From assembly GCF_004167675.1 (NCBI RefSeq), contig NZ_SEZQ01000006.1: a DNA stretch of 64,000 nucleotides; one strand, written 5' to 3'. Positions 7,854 to 16,677 of the stretch are shown here, piece after piece. The notes beneath the pieces are model-generated. The model was not told the origin of the DNA. It did no database searches and worked only from the letters and a program-made list of their open reading frames with translations. Origin of the DNA: Aliivibrio finisterrensis_A. Lineage in GTDB: Bacteria > Pseudomonadota > Gammaproteobacteria > Enterobacterales > Vibrionaceae. The position numbers and the translations under genes were made by a program. Numbering within the stretch: position 1 is the first letter of the stretch; each line of letters opens with the position of its first letter.

Positions 7854-8341
7854 AGCTTATCCTTAAAAAAGGGAAGAGAGGATGCTCTTACCATATAGCT
7901 AGGAAGGAGTTTAAAGGTGTCTACTTTGAAGAAATTCATTCTCCCAGTCTGGGAGCTAGAACTCATTTTTGGATAGTATACTAATTTAAGTAATTATCGA
8001 TAAAAATAGTTAATAGAGTTAGCATCAATTATAAATATATTTGTTTTTAGCATCATTGTTTTTTATTTATCAAATCTAATAACAAAAACGCCATTCTTTT
8101 GCAAAGAATTCAATCAAGTTACTTTAAAAGCAACGGTAAGAAAACATAAGTATGTAATAGGTAAAGTCGATAGTTATGTTATAGATTAAATAAATCCATT
8201 TGATAGCAATAAAATGTAAAAAAGATGAAATTATTGTTATCTATTAAATAGACTTTCCATTTGGCGTATAAGGGATACTCTGGTTTTTCTTATTAATCTG
8301 AATTACTATCCCCGACATTATTTCAGCGATGTGATGTATCA
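7854..8341. other. Divergent intergenic region, 488 bp
   Basis: AT-rich region between the MATE gene (minus) and the TauE/SafE gene (plus). The only clear structure is the perfect palindrome CTCCCAGTCTGGGAG at 7941-7955, about 90 bases upstream of the MATE start and suited to a dimeric regulator. No convincing RNA gene or ORF was seen. Confidence 0.5.
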
Positions 8342-9223
8342 ATGAGTGTTCTATTATTTTTACAAATAGGTCTAATTATTGGAGGCCTAACGTTCCTTTT
8401 TATGCTGGTTTCATTATGGCTTAAGAAAAAGGACTCAGAAAAAGACACTAATATATGGGCGGTTGGTCTAATTGGTGGTTTTGCAAACTTTTGTGACACT
8501 CTTGGTGTGGGAAGTTTTGCTATTAAAACGGCTGGTTATAAGCAGTTTAATTTAATTGATGACAAAGTATTACCTGGCACCTTAAATGCTCAAGCAACCA
8601 TGGCAACGGTTTTTCAAGCCTTAATTTTTCTTACCGCTGTTAATGTGGATTTAACGACGTTAGTTAGCTTAATTATTGCGGCGTGTGTTGGTGCAACTGT
8701 TGGTGCTCGATTAGTATCAAATTTTGACCGCCAATTGATCCGCTTGATCATGGCAGGGGCTTTGTTGGTTGTTGCATTGCTGATGTTTGCTGGACGCTTA
8801 GATTTATTCCCACTAGGTGGTGAAGCGTTGGGATTAACGGGGGAAAAATTGGTTATCGGGATCATTGGTAACTTTATTTTTGGTGCATTAATGACAATAG
8901 GGATTGGTTTATACGCGCCGTGTATGACGATGATTTACTTGTTAGGTATGAACCCGTTAGCGGCATTTCCAATTATGATGTGCTCATGTGCTTTTTTATG
9001 CTTTTTCTCGGCTGGTGGCTTTATCAAGCAGAAAGCGGTGAACTCAAGGGCGTCTTTGGTGGTGGCGATAACCGGGCCTATTGGTGTGTTAATTGCGGCA
9101 TTTATTGTTAAGTCCCTTGATGTGGATATGCTTGCTTGGTTGGTGGCATTTGTGGTTCTTTATACTGCCGTTATGATGTTGCGTTCATGGCAACAAGGCC
9201 GAGTGACAAATAAAGCGCTATAA
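8342..9223 (+). CDS. TauE/SafE-family permease
   Basis: 293 residues with about eight membrane segments arranged as two related halves, as in the TauE/SafE (sulfite/organosulfonate exporter) family. The GLIGGFANFCDTLGVGSFAI and GIGLYAPCMTMIYLLGMNP segments are the expected duplicated motifs. These permeases move sulfite, sulfoacetate or similar anions; no sulfonate pathway gene lies nearby, so the substrate is open. ATG at 8342 sits about 11 bases after GATGTG, a weak RBS. Confidence 0.85.
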   Translation: MSVLLFLQIGLIIGGLTFLFMLVSLWLKKKDSEKDTNIWAVGLIGGFANFCDTLGVGSFAIKTAGYKQFNLIDDKVLPGTLNAQATMATVFQALIFLTAVNVDLTTLVSLIIAACVGATVGARLVSNFDRQLIRLIMAGALLVVALLMFAGRLDLFPLGGEALGLTGEKLVIGIIGNFIFGALMTIGIGLYAPCMTMIYLLGMNPLAAFPIMMCSCAFLCFFSAGGFIKQKAVNSRASLVVAITGPIGVLIAAFIVKSLDVDMLAWLVAFVVLYTAVMMLRSWQQGRVTNKAL

Positions 9224-9308
9224 AATGCGAGTTTCTGTCACATAGTTATTGGAGATATAAAAAGTTCGTGGTATTTTCCACCTACCAATTATTTATGGAT
9301 TTTTTATC

Positions 9309-9875
9309 ATGCCAAAGGCAAGTGACATCAAAAAAGGTTCAGCAATTGAACACAACGGTAAAGTATTTTTCGTTAAAGAAATCAGCAAGCTAACTCCAAG
9401 TGGCCGTGCAGGTGCAACATTATTCCGTATGCGTATGTATGATGTAGCAACTGGCTCAAAAGCAGACGAAAGCTTCAAAGCTGATGACATGATCAATTTA
9501 GCTGACTTTAGTCGTCGCAGCGCAACGTTCTCTTATGTTGATGGTAATGAGTATGTATTCATGGATTCTGAAGACTACACTCCATACAACTTCAACAAAG
9601 AAGCAATTGAAGAAGAGTTACTTTTCATCACTGAAGAAACTCAAGGTCTTCAAATTCTTATCGTTGATGGCGCACCAGTTGCGATTGAGTTACCTTCAGC
9701 AGTTGATTTAGTAATTGCAGAGACAGATCCTTCAATTAAAGGCGCGTCAGCAAGTGCTCGTACTAAACCTGCGACAATGACAACTGGCTTAACTGTACAA
9801 GTTCCTGAGTACATCGCTAACGGTGAGAAAGTGAAAATCAACACGAGTGAACATAAGTTCATGAGCCGTGCTTAA
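9309..9875 (+). CDS. efpL: Elongation factor P-like protein EfpL (YeiP)
   Basis: 188 residues, the same length and three-domain beta-barrel layout as EF-P. The ribosome-contacting loop reads TPSGRAG with arginine R33 where EF-P has the lysine modified to beta-lysyl-lysine, which marks the YeiP/EfpL paralogue. EfpL relieves ribosome stalling at proline-containing motifs without the EpmA/B modification. Domain II/III features FMDSEDYTPYNF and VQVPEYIANGEKVKIN are intact. A terminator follows at 9916-9952. Confidence 0.92.
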   Translation: MPKASDIKKGSAIEHNGKVFFVKEISKLTPSGRAGATLFRMRMYDVATGSKADESFKADDMINLADFSRRSATFSYVDGNEYVFMDSEDYTPYNFNKEAIEEELLFITEETQGLQILIVDGAPVAIELPSAVDLVIAETDPSIKGASASARTKPATMTTGLTVQVPEYIANGEKVKINTSEHKFMSRA

Positions 9876-9915
9876 TCGTTTTAGATAGTATTATTTAATA
9901 CTGTTAAAAACAAAG

Positions 9916-9952
9916 AAAAGGCCAGTTATTATTTAATAGCTGGCCTTTTTTA
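9916..9952. terminator. Terminator between efpL and the ThrE-like gene
   Basis: AAAAGGCCAG and CTGGCCTTTT arms with an extended inner TATT/AATA stem and T runs on both strands. It serves convergent genes. Confidence 0.88.
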
Positions 9953-9970
9953 TGTTTTTTATTTGGCGTA

Positions 9971-11149
9971 TTACAAGTCTCGTTCAATTTTTGGAGAGTA
10001 AATCGAGTAAGCGGTAATTTGTCCTGCAACAATGGCAGAAAACATGAAGAGCGCCGATAAACCAATGCTTGGGATAGGGAGTATCGATTGCTCAAACACA
10101 CTTTGACTTGCACTCACTAAGACACGACTTCCCGGAACAAGAATAATGATCCCTTGTACGATGAAAATGATCCCTGTTAGATTTAACCGTCTAGCAATCC
10201 AAGTGCCATACAGAGTGATTAATACGGTTGTAACCCATGTACCGACAACCCAACCACCATCAAAGCCGAGATAAAATGGCCCCCACATACCTAATACCGC
10301 GACAGGCAAGCTATAAATGGTATCAATAGGGCGGGCTTTAAACATTACGCCTAATGAGAATGAAATAATCGGTAAACCTAGTATTTGTAGCCATATTGGA
10401 AATTTATTTTGATAATCAATGGATTCGGCTGTGCCAAAAATAGCTTCGCCAATGTGTAAACCAATAATGATCCCAATAAGAAGTTTTATTAAAGTGAGAA
10501 AGCACTGGCCAAGTAAGCTGGTACCAGAGACGAGATCATTAAAAGCCAAACACTCTAGAGCATTTGAGATGGAGAGTCCGGGAACAAAAAGTACCACGGC
10601 GGCGATACAAAGCCCAAGAATAGGAATTGGGACACCAAGGCTAGCAATAAACGCAACAGTAAAGGCAACAATTAAGGCACCAAAAAACTCAACAGCAATA
10701 CTACGGCGTTTACTACAAAAAACTTGAGACAACCAAACTAAAAATCCAAGTAAAAAACTCACACATAAAGCTTCGTATGTTGATCCAACTAACATAAGAA
10801 AGGCTGGGGGAATGCACGTGTTTGCTAAACAAACCGCCCAGGAAGGATAAGAGATCCCTTCGGCTGGAGCGAGTGGGACAGGGGTTAATGGTTGCTGTAA
10901 TTGAATAATAGTATTTGCGAGTAAACCCAAATCAATACTTGCGGGTTTATGACGTTTCATGATGACGGCGTTATTATCATCAGGAAATTGATAGTTAATG
11001 GACGTTGGTGTTGCTTGGATCATACAATTAACGCCATATTTATTGGCGTAAAAGGTCGTGTAACGTTCTACTTTATAAGGAGCACAACCGCAACGGTGCA
11101 GTGTATCTCCAATCTCTACAATTCGATTGATACGATATTGTGAAGGCAT
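9971..11149 (-). CDS. Threonine/serine exporter family protein (ThrE; fused YjjP-YjjB type)
   Basis: 392 residues. Residues 1-95 are the soluble N-terminal part (IGDTLHRCGCAPYKVERYTT), followed by about ten membrane segments. The first membrane half matches DUF1212/ThrE (YjjP-like) and the second the ThrE_2 (YjjB-like) domain, joined in one chain. Relatives export threonine, serine or, for YjjPB, succinate. Single gene, ending at a bidirectional terminator. Confidence 0.85.
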   Translation of the reverse strand: MPSQYRINRIVEIGDTLHRCGCAPYKVERYTTFYANKYGVNCMIQATPTSINYQFPDDNNAVIMKRHKPASIDLGLLANTIIQLQQPLTPVPLAPAEGISYPSWAVCLANTCIPPAFLMLVGSTYEALCVSFLLGFLVWLSQVFCSKRRSIAVEFFGALIVAFTVAFIASLGVPIPILGLCIAAVVLFVPGLSISNALECLAFNDLVSGTSLLGQCFLTLIKLLIGIIIGLHIGEAIFGTAESIDYQNKFPIWLQILGLPIISFSLGVMFKARPIDTIYSLPVAVLGMWGPFYLGFDGGWVVGTWVTTVLITLYGTWIARRLNLTGIIFIVQGIIILVPGSRVLVSASQSVFEQSILPIPSIGLSALFMFSAIVAGQITAYSIYSPKIERDL

Positions 11150-11236
11150 ATCCTTATTCCTACAGCTTGATGTATGGTACCAATCTAAGTGTGTGTACGA
11201 TTTACTTAGATTGGCACTAATTTAAAAACGTATTAT

Positions 11237-12658
11237 TTAAAATAAGTTTCCATCACGAACAAGTTCACGAGGTAATCCATTTTTAATTCGATTACCCACC
11301 CATTTCCCTAAGCCAATAACTGCGCCTTTATAAGTAACAATTGTCTCTCCTTTTCCTGAGAAATCAGGGCGTACATCTCTACCCATATACCACTCACGTG
11401 CTTGTTCAGTATTCAGTTCTGCACAAGTAGGGTTATCAGCTGTCGCCAATGCCATGATAGCTTCATGTTGCCAGCGATATCCTTTTTTATGAGTTTCAGC
11501 AAGTTTGAATCCAATTCGATGATAGCGCATTTCGCCAATTAACGGCTTCATGCGTTTAGGAAAAGCCCAGACTTCTTTATCTCGGATCCAAAACTCATTA
11601 TCTTCAGGAATTTCTAATTGTAATGTCGATTTTAATTCAGCTTCAATAGCCTGTGCTTCTTTATTTGAAGCAGGTGCGAAAGGAAATTTGCCTAAGCGCT
11701 TTTTCACTTCAGGAGGTGTAGTTGAGCTATTCTTACGGATCTTAGCAACAAAGAAGCCTTCACTATCAAAAATTTGTGGGTAGATATGTAAGAAACCTTC
11801 TTTGGTTAATGCTTTTTCTGCATTTTCAAAGAGGTCACCTAATGGTTCAAACGTGACCGTGTCACCGAATTGTTCGACAAGGTGATGGCAAATATTTTGG
11901 TTTTCCTGATGATTTAACGTGCAGGTTGAATACACCATTACGCCGCCTGGTTTTAGGGCATGAAACGCACTTTCAATTAAATCACGTTGAGTATCACCAA
12001 TTTCGATAACAGATTCTGGACTCCAGTTATGCATTGCATCTGGGTCTTTACGAATGGTTCCTTCGCCAGAACAAGGTGCATCCAATAAGATTGAATCAAA
12101 TGTTTCTGGCAGCCAACCACCAAAAACACGCCCATCGAAGTGGGTAAGAGCCACATTACTTACACCGCAGCGTTGGATATTTGAGCAAAGCACTTTTACG
12201 CGGCTTGAAGAAAACTCGTTAGCGACTAATGCTCCTTGATTTTTCATGCCTGCGGCTAGTTGCGTTGTTTTAGAACCGGGAGCTGAAGCCATATCGAGAG
12301 CCATTTCGATATCATCATTATCTTTTAATAATGCCGTAACTGGCATCATTGAGCTGGCTTCTTGAATATAAAATAACCCTGACATGTGTTCGGCTGTACT
12401 GCCTAGTTTTACCGTATCGGTTTCTGGTCTTGTTATCCAAAATCCAGTATCACACCAAGGCACCGGTTCTAATAGCCACTGTTTTTCATTAGCACGCTGT
12501 TTAAATTCTTCTACGCTATTTTTTAATGTGTTAACACGGATACTGCGTCGTAAAGGGCGTTTACAAGCAGCAACAAATTCTTCCATAGAAAGGTGGGAAG
12601 GCATGGTCTCTTGTACTTGATCTAGGAAGGCTTTAGGTAGAAAAATATTATCGTGCAC
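11237..12658 (-). CDS. rsmF: 16S rRNA (cytosine-1407-C5)-methyltransferase RsmF
   Basis: 473 residues (E. coli RsmF is about the same). The Rossmann-fold SAM domain covers about 110-320: MASAPGSKTTQLAA is the SAM loop, DAPCSGEGT carries the PC-motif cysteine and YSTCTLNHQENQ the TC-motif catalytic cysteine of Nop2/Sun m5C enzymes. The C-terminal third (PUA-like, ending near KNGLPRELVRDGNLF) binds rRNA. Neighbouring letB and letA give the same order as yebS-yebT-yebU in E. coli, supporting the name. Confidence 0.93.
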   Translation of the reverse strand: MHDNIFLPKAFLDQVQETMPSHLSMEEFVAACKRPLRRSIRVNTLKNSVEEFKQRANEKQWLLEPVPWCDTGFWITRPETDTVKLGSTAEHMSGLFYIQEASSMMPVTALLKDNDDIEMALDMASAPGSKTTQLAAGMKNQGALVANEFSSSRVKVLCSNIQRCGVSNVALTHFDGRVFGGWLPETFDSILLDAPCSGEGTIRKDPDAMHNWSPESVIEIGDTQRDLIESAFHALKPGGVMVYSTCTLNHQENQNICHHLVEQFGDTVTFEPLGDLFENAEKALTKEGFLHIYPQIFDSEGFFVAKIRKNSSTTPPEVKKRLGKFPFAPASNKEAQAIEAELKSTLQLEIPEDNEFWIRDKEVWAFPKRMKPLIGEMRYHRIGFKLAETHKKGYRWQHEAIMALATADNPTCAELNTEQAREWYMGRDVRPDFSGKGETIVTYKGAVIGLGKWVGNRIKNGLPRELVRDGNLF

Positions 12659-12760
12659 AGATGAATCTCATTGGGTAATGTTATGGCAGGAAGTGTAAAC
12701 GTAATTCAGACTATTGTCTAAATGGAATCGACAGTAATAGCTAAAATTAAAGGCTTAAAT

Positions 12761-12793
12761 AAAAAAGGCAGCCAATTTGAAGTTTGACTGCCT
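12761..12793 (-). terminator. Terminator after letB
   Basis: On the minus strand AGGCAG pairs with CTGCCT (further TCAAAC/ATTGG partial pairing inside) and six T residues follow. It separates letB from rsmF, so rsmF needs its own promoter. Confidence 0.8.
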
Positions 12794-12819
12794 AAAGTTA
12801 GCGATTAAGTTGTTGTTGA

Positions 12820-15456
12820 TTATTTATTTGGGTTAGGAATAGCCGCATTCCACAGAGGCCAATCTTCTTCTGCTGCTTTATACAGTAGGTAAGATTTGTT
12901 CTCTTTTGCTTGTGGTTTTAGCTCTTCGTCATCAGGAGTAGAGAATGCAATACCGCCACGTAGAATACTATCTACGGTACCAGCCTGTACTTTTGCTCCA
13001 CTTAAGCCAATTGACATATTTACCCCTGAAACATTCCAAAAAACGGTGTTTTGGCGAACAAGGTAACTAAAGTCAGGATTGATGCCTATAGTAAAAATAA
13101 CACGGTCTGATAAGTCACCTAACTTAACATCGGTCACTTCTCCTACTTCCATTTCTCTAAATAAAATAGGGGTTCCAATTTTTACTGAACCTCGGGTAAT
13201 TGACTCGAGAGTATAAGTGACTAAATCATCACCTTGCGATTGGTCAGCGAGTGAAAACTGTGTTTTTGCTTTTCCGCCACCTGGCGTTACTTGAATATAG
13301 CTGCCTAGTAGGGTATCGAGATTTTCAGCACCTGATAGGCTAATACTTGGTTTTACAACCCAGAAATGGCTGCCAGAGACAGCAATTTGATTAACGTATT
13401 CAGGGTAAATACGCGCCTGTATATAAACATTATTTTGTGTAAAGTTTGGTGATACCTTGCTGACTTCACCAACAGAAACACCTTTATATTTAATGAGTGT
13501 TCCTTTAGATATTGAATCACTGTCTTTTGCAGTGAATGCGATAATTCGACCAAACCCTTGGGCTTCAGATAAATTAGAGTATAGCTTCCATTTTTTACCT
13601 AATTTATTTTCTACTCCTTGCATATTATCAAAGCCAATACCACCACGGATCATCGACATCAATGGAGCAGCTTGAATATTAACGCCACTTAAACTGGCTT
13701 CAACATTCACTCCTGAATAATTCCAAAATACGGTGTTATCTTCGATTAGGTGTGCGTATTGTTTTTCAATGTTGATCTTAATGTTTACGCCATCATTACC
13801 TAAATCAAAGTCTGTCACTTTACCAACAACGAGGTTGCGATAGAGAATAGGACTGTTTTTCGTAATAGGAGGAAGCTCTGGACTAAACAGTGTCAGCTCT
13901 GTGCTTTTAACTGTTTTAAATTCTGCAAGTTCAGCCAGTGAACTATTTTTAAATAGAGTATAACTTTTTTGTTTATAGCCTTTACCTTCACTAGTAAAGC
14001 TAATTGAACCTGAGATGAGGGCTTGTGTTGGTGGAATATCGATATTTACGCCAGAGTCAGTTAACTCTGCCGACACACTGCCAGAAACAAAAAATTTGTT
14101 GCTTGATTTAATGAGATGTTTGTACTTCTCAAGGATCATGACATCAAATTTAACTCTGTCGTTAACTAATGCAACTTGAGTCACTGAGCCGACTTTTATG
14201 CCTTTGTATGAGATAGCAGTATCTGGTGTTAAACCAAAAGATTGATCTGCATATAACGAAAAGGTGAGTGCTTTTGTATCTTGTTTTATCAGTTCTTGTT
14301 TTCTTATGGCTGTAAATGCTCGAGATTTATCACCTTCACCTGGGATTAAGGTTAGGAAGTTACCGCGAACAAGGTTGCCAATATTTTCGACACCAGATAA
14401 ACCAAGTTTTGCCTCTTCTAGAACAAATCGAGAACCATCGTTTAAATAATCGATAAATGCGGGTTCAACCGTTGCTGATGCAATGATGTCTTTTTTATCA
14501 TCAGACAGTTTTAAACTGTTAATCTGGCCAATTTCAAGGCCCCTATACATAATAGCCGAGCCGTTTGGGCTGATTTGGTTATTATCTGGCAGGGTAATTT
14601 TAATTGAAATACCACGGCCAGCAGTTTTGATGTTGCTGTATAGTCGGAATTCTTTTCCATTTTCAATCGCAATACCATCATCTGGTGAATCTACTGCGAT
14701 AGCCCCGCCAATTAAGGCTGATAAACTTTCAAGTTGAACATCAACACCATTAAATCCAATACTTGCACCTACGCCACTGGCATTCCAAAACCGGCTTTTA
14801 GAGGTGATTAGATGAGCATACTCTTCTTGGATAAGCGCTTTTATTCGTACATTATCGGTTTTTTGGTCTAGTTTGAAATTGTAAACTTCACCGATAGGGA
14901 TTTTTTTATAGTAAATCTTTGAACCAACAGAAATGGAACCCAAGTCTTTAGAGCGTAAGGTAACACTTAATCCGGTAGAGTCAGGTTGAATAGCGGGTGA
15001 GTTGGCAAGGGCTGTGAATTTTGTTTTTAGATCGCCACTGCCAGGTAAAATAGCAATATAGTTACCCGATACTAAAGCATCTAATCCTGAAATACCCGTT
15101 AACGAAGCTTGCGGCTTAACAAGCCAAAATTGTGTATTGTCTCTTAATAAGTTAGAGGCTTCTGGGTAGATGTCGGCATCAACGTAGATGTTAGAAAGAT
15201 CTTTAGATAAGGTGATATTTTTAACCATCCCGACTTCAAGCCCCTGATAACGAATGGTTGTTCGCCCTGCGATTAGCCCTTGAGCATCCTCAAAATAGAT
15301 TTGAACGCGTTGGCCCGCTTCAATAATAGCGGAATAGACAAGCCACCCACCAAGGCAAAGTGCAAGAAGAGGTAATATCCAAAGTGGGGATATCCCTCGT
15401 TCATTTTTGATGTTTACTTGTTCAACAGTAGAATCAAGATTTGTCGGTTCGCTCAT
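12820..15456 (-). CDS. letB: Intermembrane lipid-transport tunnel protein LetB (seven MCE domains)
   Basis: 878 residues. A single N-terminal membrane anchor (about 22-42, ISPLWILPLLALCLGGW) is followed by seven MCE repeats, countable by their repeated SGV/LSG...GG or RGN cores, as in E. coli YebT/LetB (877 residues). LetB forms a stacked hexameric tunnel across the periplasm that moves lipids between the membranes. Seven repeats distinguish it from PqiB (three). Its start overlaps the letA end by 23 bases, so the two are translationally coupled. Confidence 0.93.
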   Translation of the reverse strand: MSEPTNLDSTVEQVNIKNERGISPLWILPLLALCLGGWLVYSAIIEAGQRVQIYFEDAQGLIAGRTTIRYQGLEVGMVKNITLSKDLSNIYVDADIYPEASNLLRDNTQFWLVKPQASLTGISGLDALVSGNYIAILPGSGDLKTKFTALANSPAIQPDSTGLSVTLRSKDLGSISVGSKIYYKKIPIGEVYNFKLDQKTDNVRIKALIQEEYAHLITSKSRFWNASGVGASIGFNGVDVQLESLSALIGGAIAVDSPDDGIAIENGKEFRLYSNIKTAGRGISIKITLPDNNQISPNGSAIMYRGLEIGQINSLKLSDDKKDIIASATVEPAFIDYLNDGSRFVLEEAKLGLSGVENIGNLVRGNFLTLIPGEGDKSRAFTAIRKQELIKQDTKALTFSLYADQSFGLTPDTAISYKGIKVGSVTQVALVNDRVKFDVMILEKYKHLIKSSNKFFVSGSVSAELTDSGVNIDIPPTQALISGSISFTSEGKGYKQKSYTLFKNSSLAELAEFKTVKSTELTLFSPELPPITKNSPILYRNLVVGKVTDFDLGNDGVNIKINIEKQYAHLIEDNTVFWNYSGVNVEASLSGVNIQAAPLMSMIRGGIGFDNMQGVENKLGKKWKLYSNLSEAQGFGRIIAFTAKDSDSISKGTLIKYKGVSVGEVSKVSPNFTQNNVYIQARIYPEYVNQIAVSGSHFWVVKPSISLSGAENLDTLLGSYIQVTPGGGKAKTQFSLADQSQGDDLVTYTLESITRGSVKIGTPILFREMEVGEVTDVKLGDLSDRVIFTIGINPDFSYLVRQNTVFWNVSGVNMSIGLSGAKVQAGTVDSILRGGIAFSTPDDEELKPQAKENKSYLLYKAAEEDWPLWNAAIPNPNK

Positions 15457-16660
15457 AATTATCCCAAATTAGACGAGAATCAAAACTTTCAGCGGCCAGC
15501 ATGGTAAATACCACAACTAAACCAAAGGCAACGGCACCAAGGCCTGGGGTAAAATCTAAAATTTGTCCGCGATCAATCAATGTCATCATAATAGAAATTA
15601 CGAATAAATCCATGACTGACCATTTTCCAATCCATTTTACAGCCGTATATATCGCCATTCTTTGTCGATGGAATACGCTGCGTTTGAATTGAACACACAA
15701 TAACAAGTAACCTAAACCAAGAATTTTAGCGACCGGAACTACGATACTTGCTACAAAAATGATAATGGCGATACCATACATATCCGTTTTAATTAATCCT
15801 GCAACGCCGGAAAAGATTGTATCTTCTAGTCGTTTGCCATTGGTTAGCAGAATCGAAATAGAAAGTACGTTAGCAGGTACGATAAAAATAGTTGCAGTTA
15901 ATAAATAAAGCCACGTTTTTTGTATCGACCTTGGCTTTCTTGAGTGAATAGGTCGCTTACAACGGATGCAGTGAGTGCCACTTTGTTGAGTGAAGTGACA
16001 ATGTTCACAATGGATTGATGTTTCAGGTCTAGTAATAGGTGCTTCAATCTTTTGTTGATGCTTTCTTTGCCATGCGCGCCAATAGCGTCGTGCGCTTACA
16101 TGAGTCAATAAAAGTGAGGTAACAAAAAGAAGTAAAACAAGGCCATAAAGACCTGACCCAACGAAAATATCAGCATGGTCTTGAATTTTAAAGCAAGCGA
16201 TAGCCAAACTAACTAAAAAGACATCTAGCATCATCCAATCTTTTAAATGCTGAATAGTCGATACGCTTAGCTTAAAGAGAGTAAACCACTTTCTTCGTAA
16301 AGCTAGATGCGCAGATACCACTGAGCCACATACAAGAAAAGGCACAATAGAGCTGCAAAATAAAATTAATAAGCCAAGCATAGGGAAGCCTTCACTCATT
16401 AAGGTAATTGTCCCAGAGGGAAGCGTTGCAGGGATCATGACACCAAAAAGTTGAATGGTGACCATAGGAAAAAAATGGGATGGTATAAATAACAATAACG
16501 CAGCAACAGCGATAGCTAAATCGCTATTTAATGAAATACGGTTACCACGATAGAGTTGAGTATTGCAGCGAGGGCAGTGAGCATTTTGCTTTTTAGCTAC
16601 CTTCGCTACTTCTACGACCAGATCACAGCCGTGGCAGCGACGAAACTTAGCGTCTTCCAC
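15434..16660 (-). CDS. letA: Inner-membrane lipid-transport protein LetA (PqiA family)
   Basis: 408 residues. Two PqiA-like modules, each with a cytosolic zinc ribbon: CHGCDLVVEV...CPRCNTQL near residues 9-35 and CEHCHFTQQ...CIRCKRP near 215-235, each followed by about four membrane segments. LetA is the inner-membrane partner of LetB. It lies 17 bases after the ABC exporter gene and overlaps letB, suggesting a three-gene operon. Confidence 0.92.
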   Translation of the reverse strand: MEDAKFRRCHGCDLVVEVAKVAKKQNAHCPRCNTQLYRGNRISLNSDLAIAVAALLLFIPSHFFPMVTIQLFGVMIPATLPSGTITLMSEGFPMLGLLILFCSSIVPFLVCGSVVSAHLALRRKWFTLFKLSVSTIQHLKDWMMLDVFLVSLAIACFKIQDHADIFVGSGLYGLVLLLFVTSLLLTHVSARRYWRAWQRKHQQKIEAPITRPETSIHCEHCHFTQQSGTHCIRCKRPIHSRKPRSIQKTWLYLLTATIFIVPANVLSISILLTNGKRLEDTIFSGVAGLIKTDMYGIAIIIFVASIVVPVAKILGLGYLLLCVQFKRSVFHRQRMAIYTAVKWIGKWSVMDLFVISIMMTLIDRGQILDFTPGLGAVAFGLVVVFTMLAAESFDSRLIWDNYERTDKS

Positions 16661-16677
16661 GGTTGTTGTCCAATTGA

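Noticed and set aside
11853..11865. matS-like GTGACCGTGTCAC inside rsmF
   Set aside because: The sixth base is C where the consensus needs a purine; one mismatch inside a gene is likely chance.
12820..15456. Annotation as PqiB
   Set aside because: PqiB has three MCE domains; seven repeats and the neighbouring letA and rsmF point to LetB.
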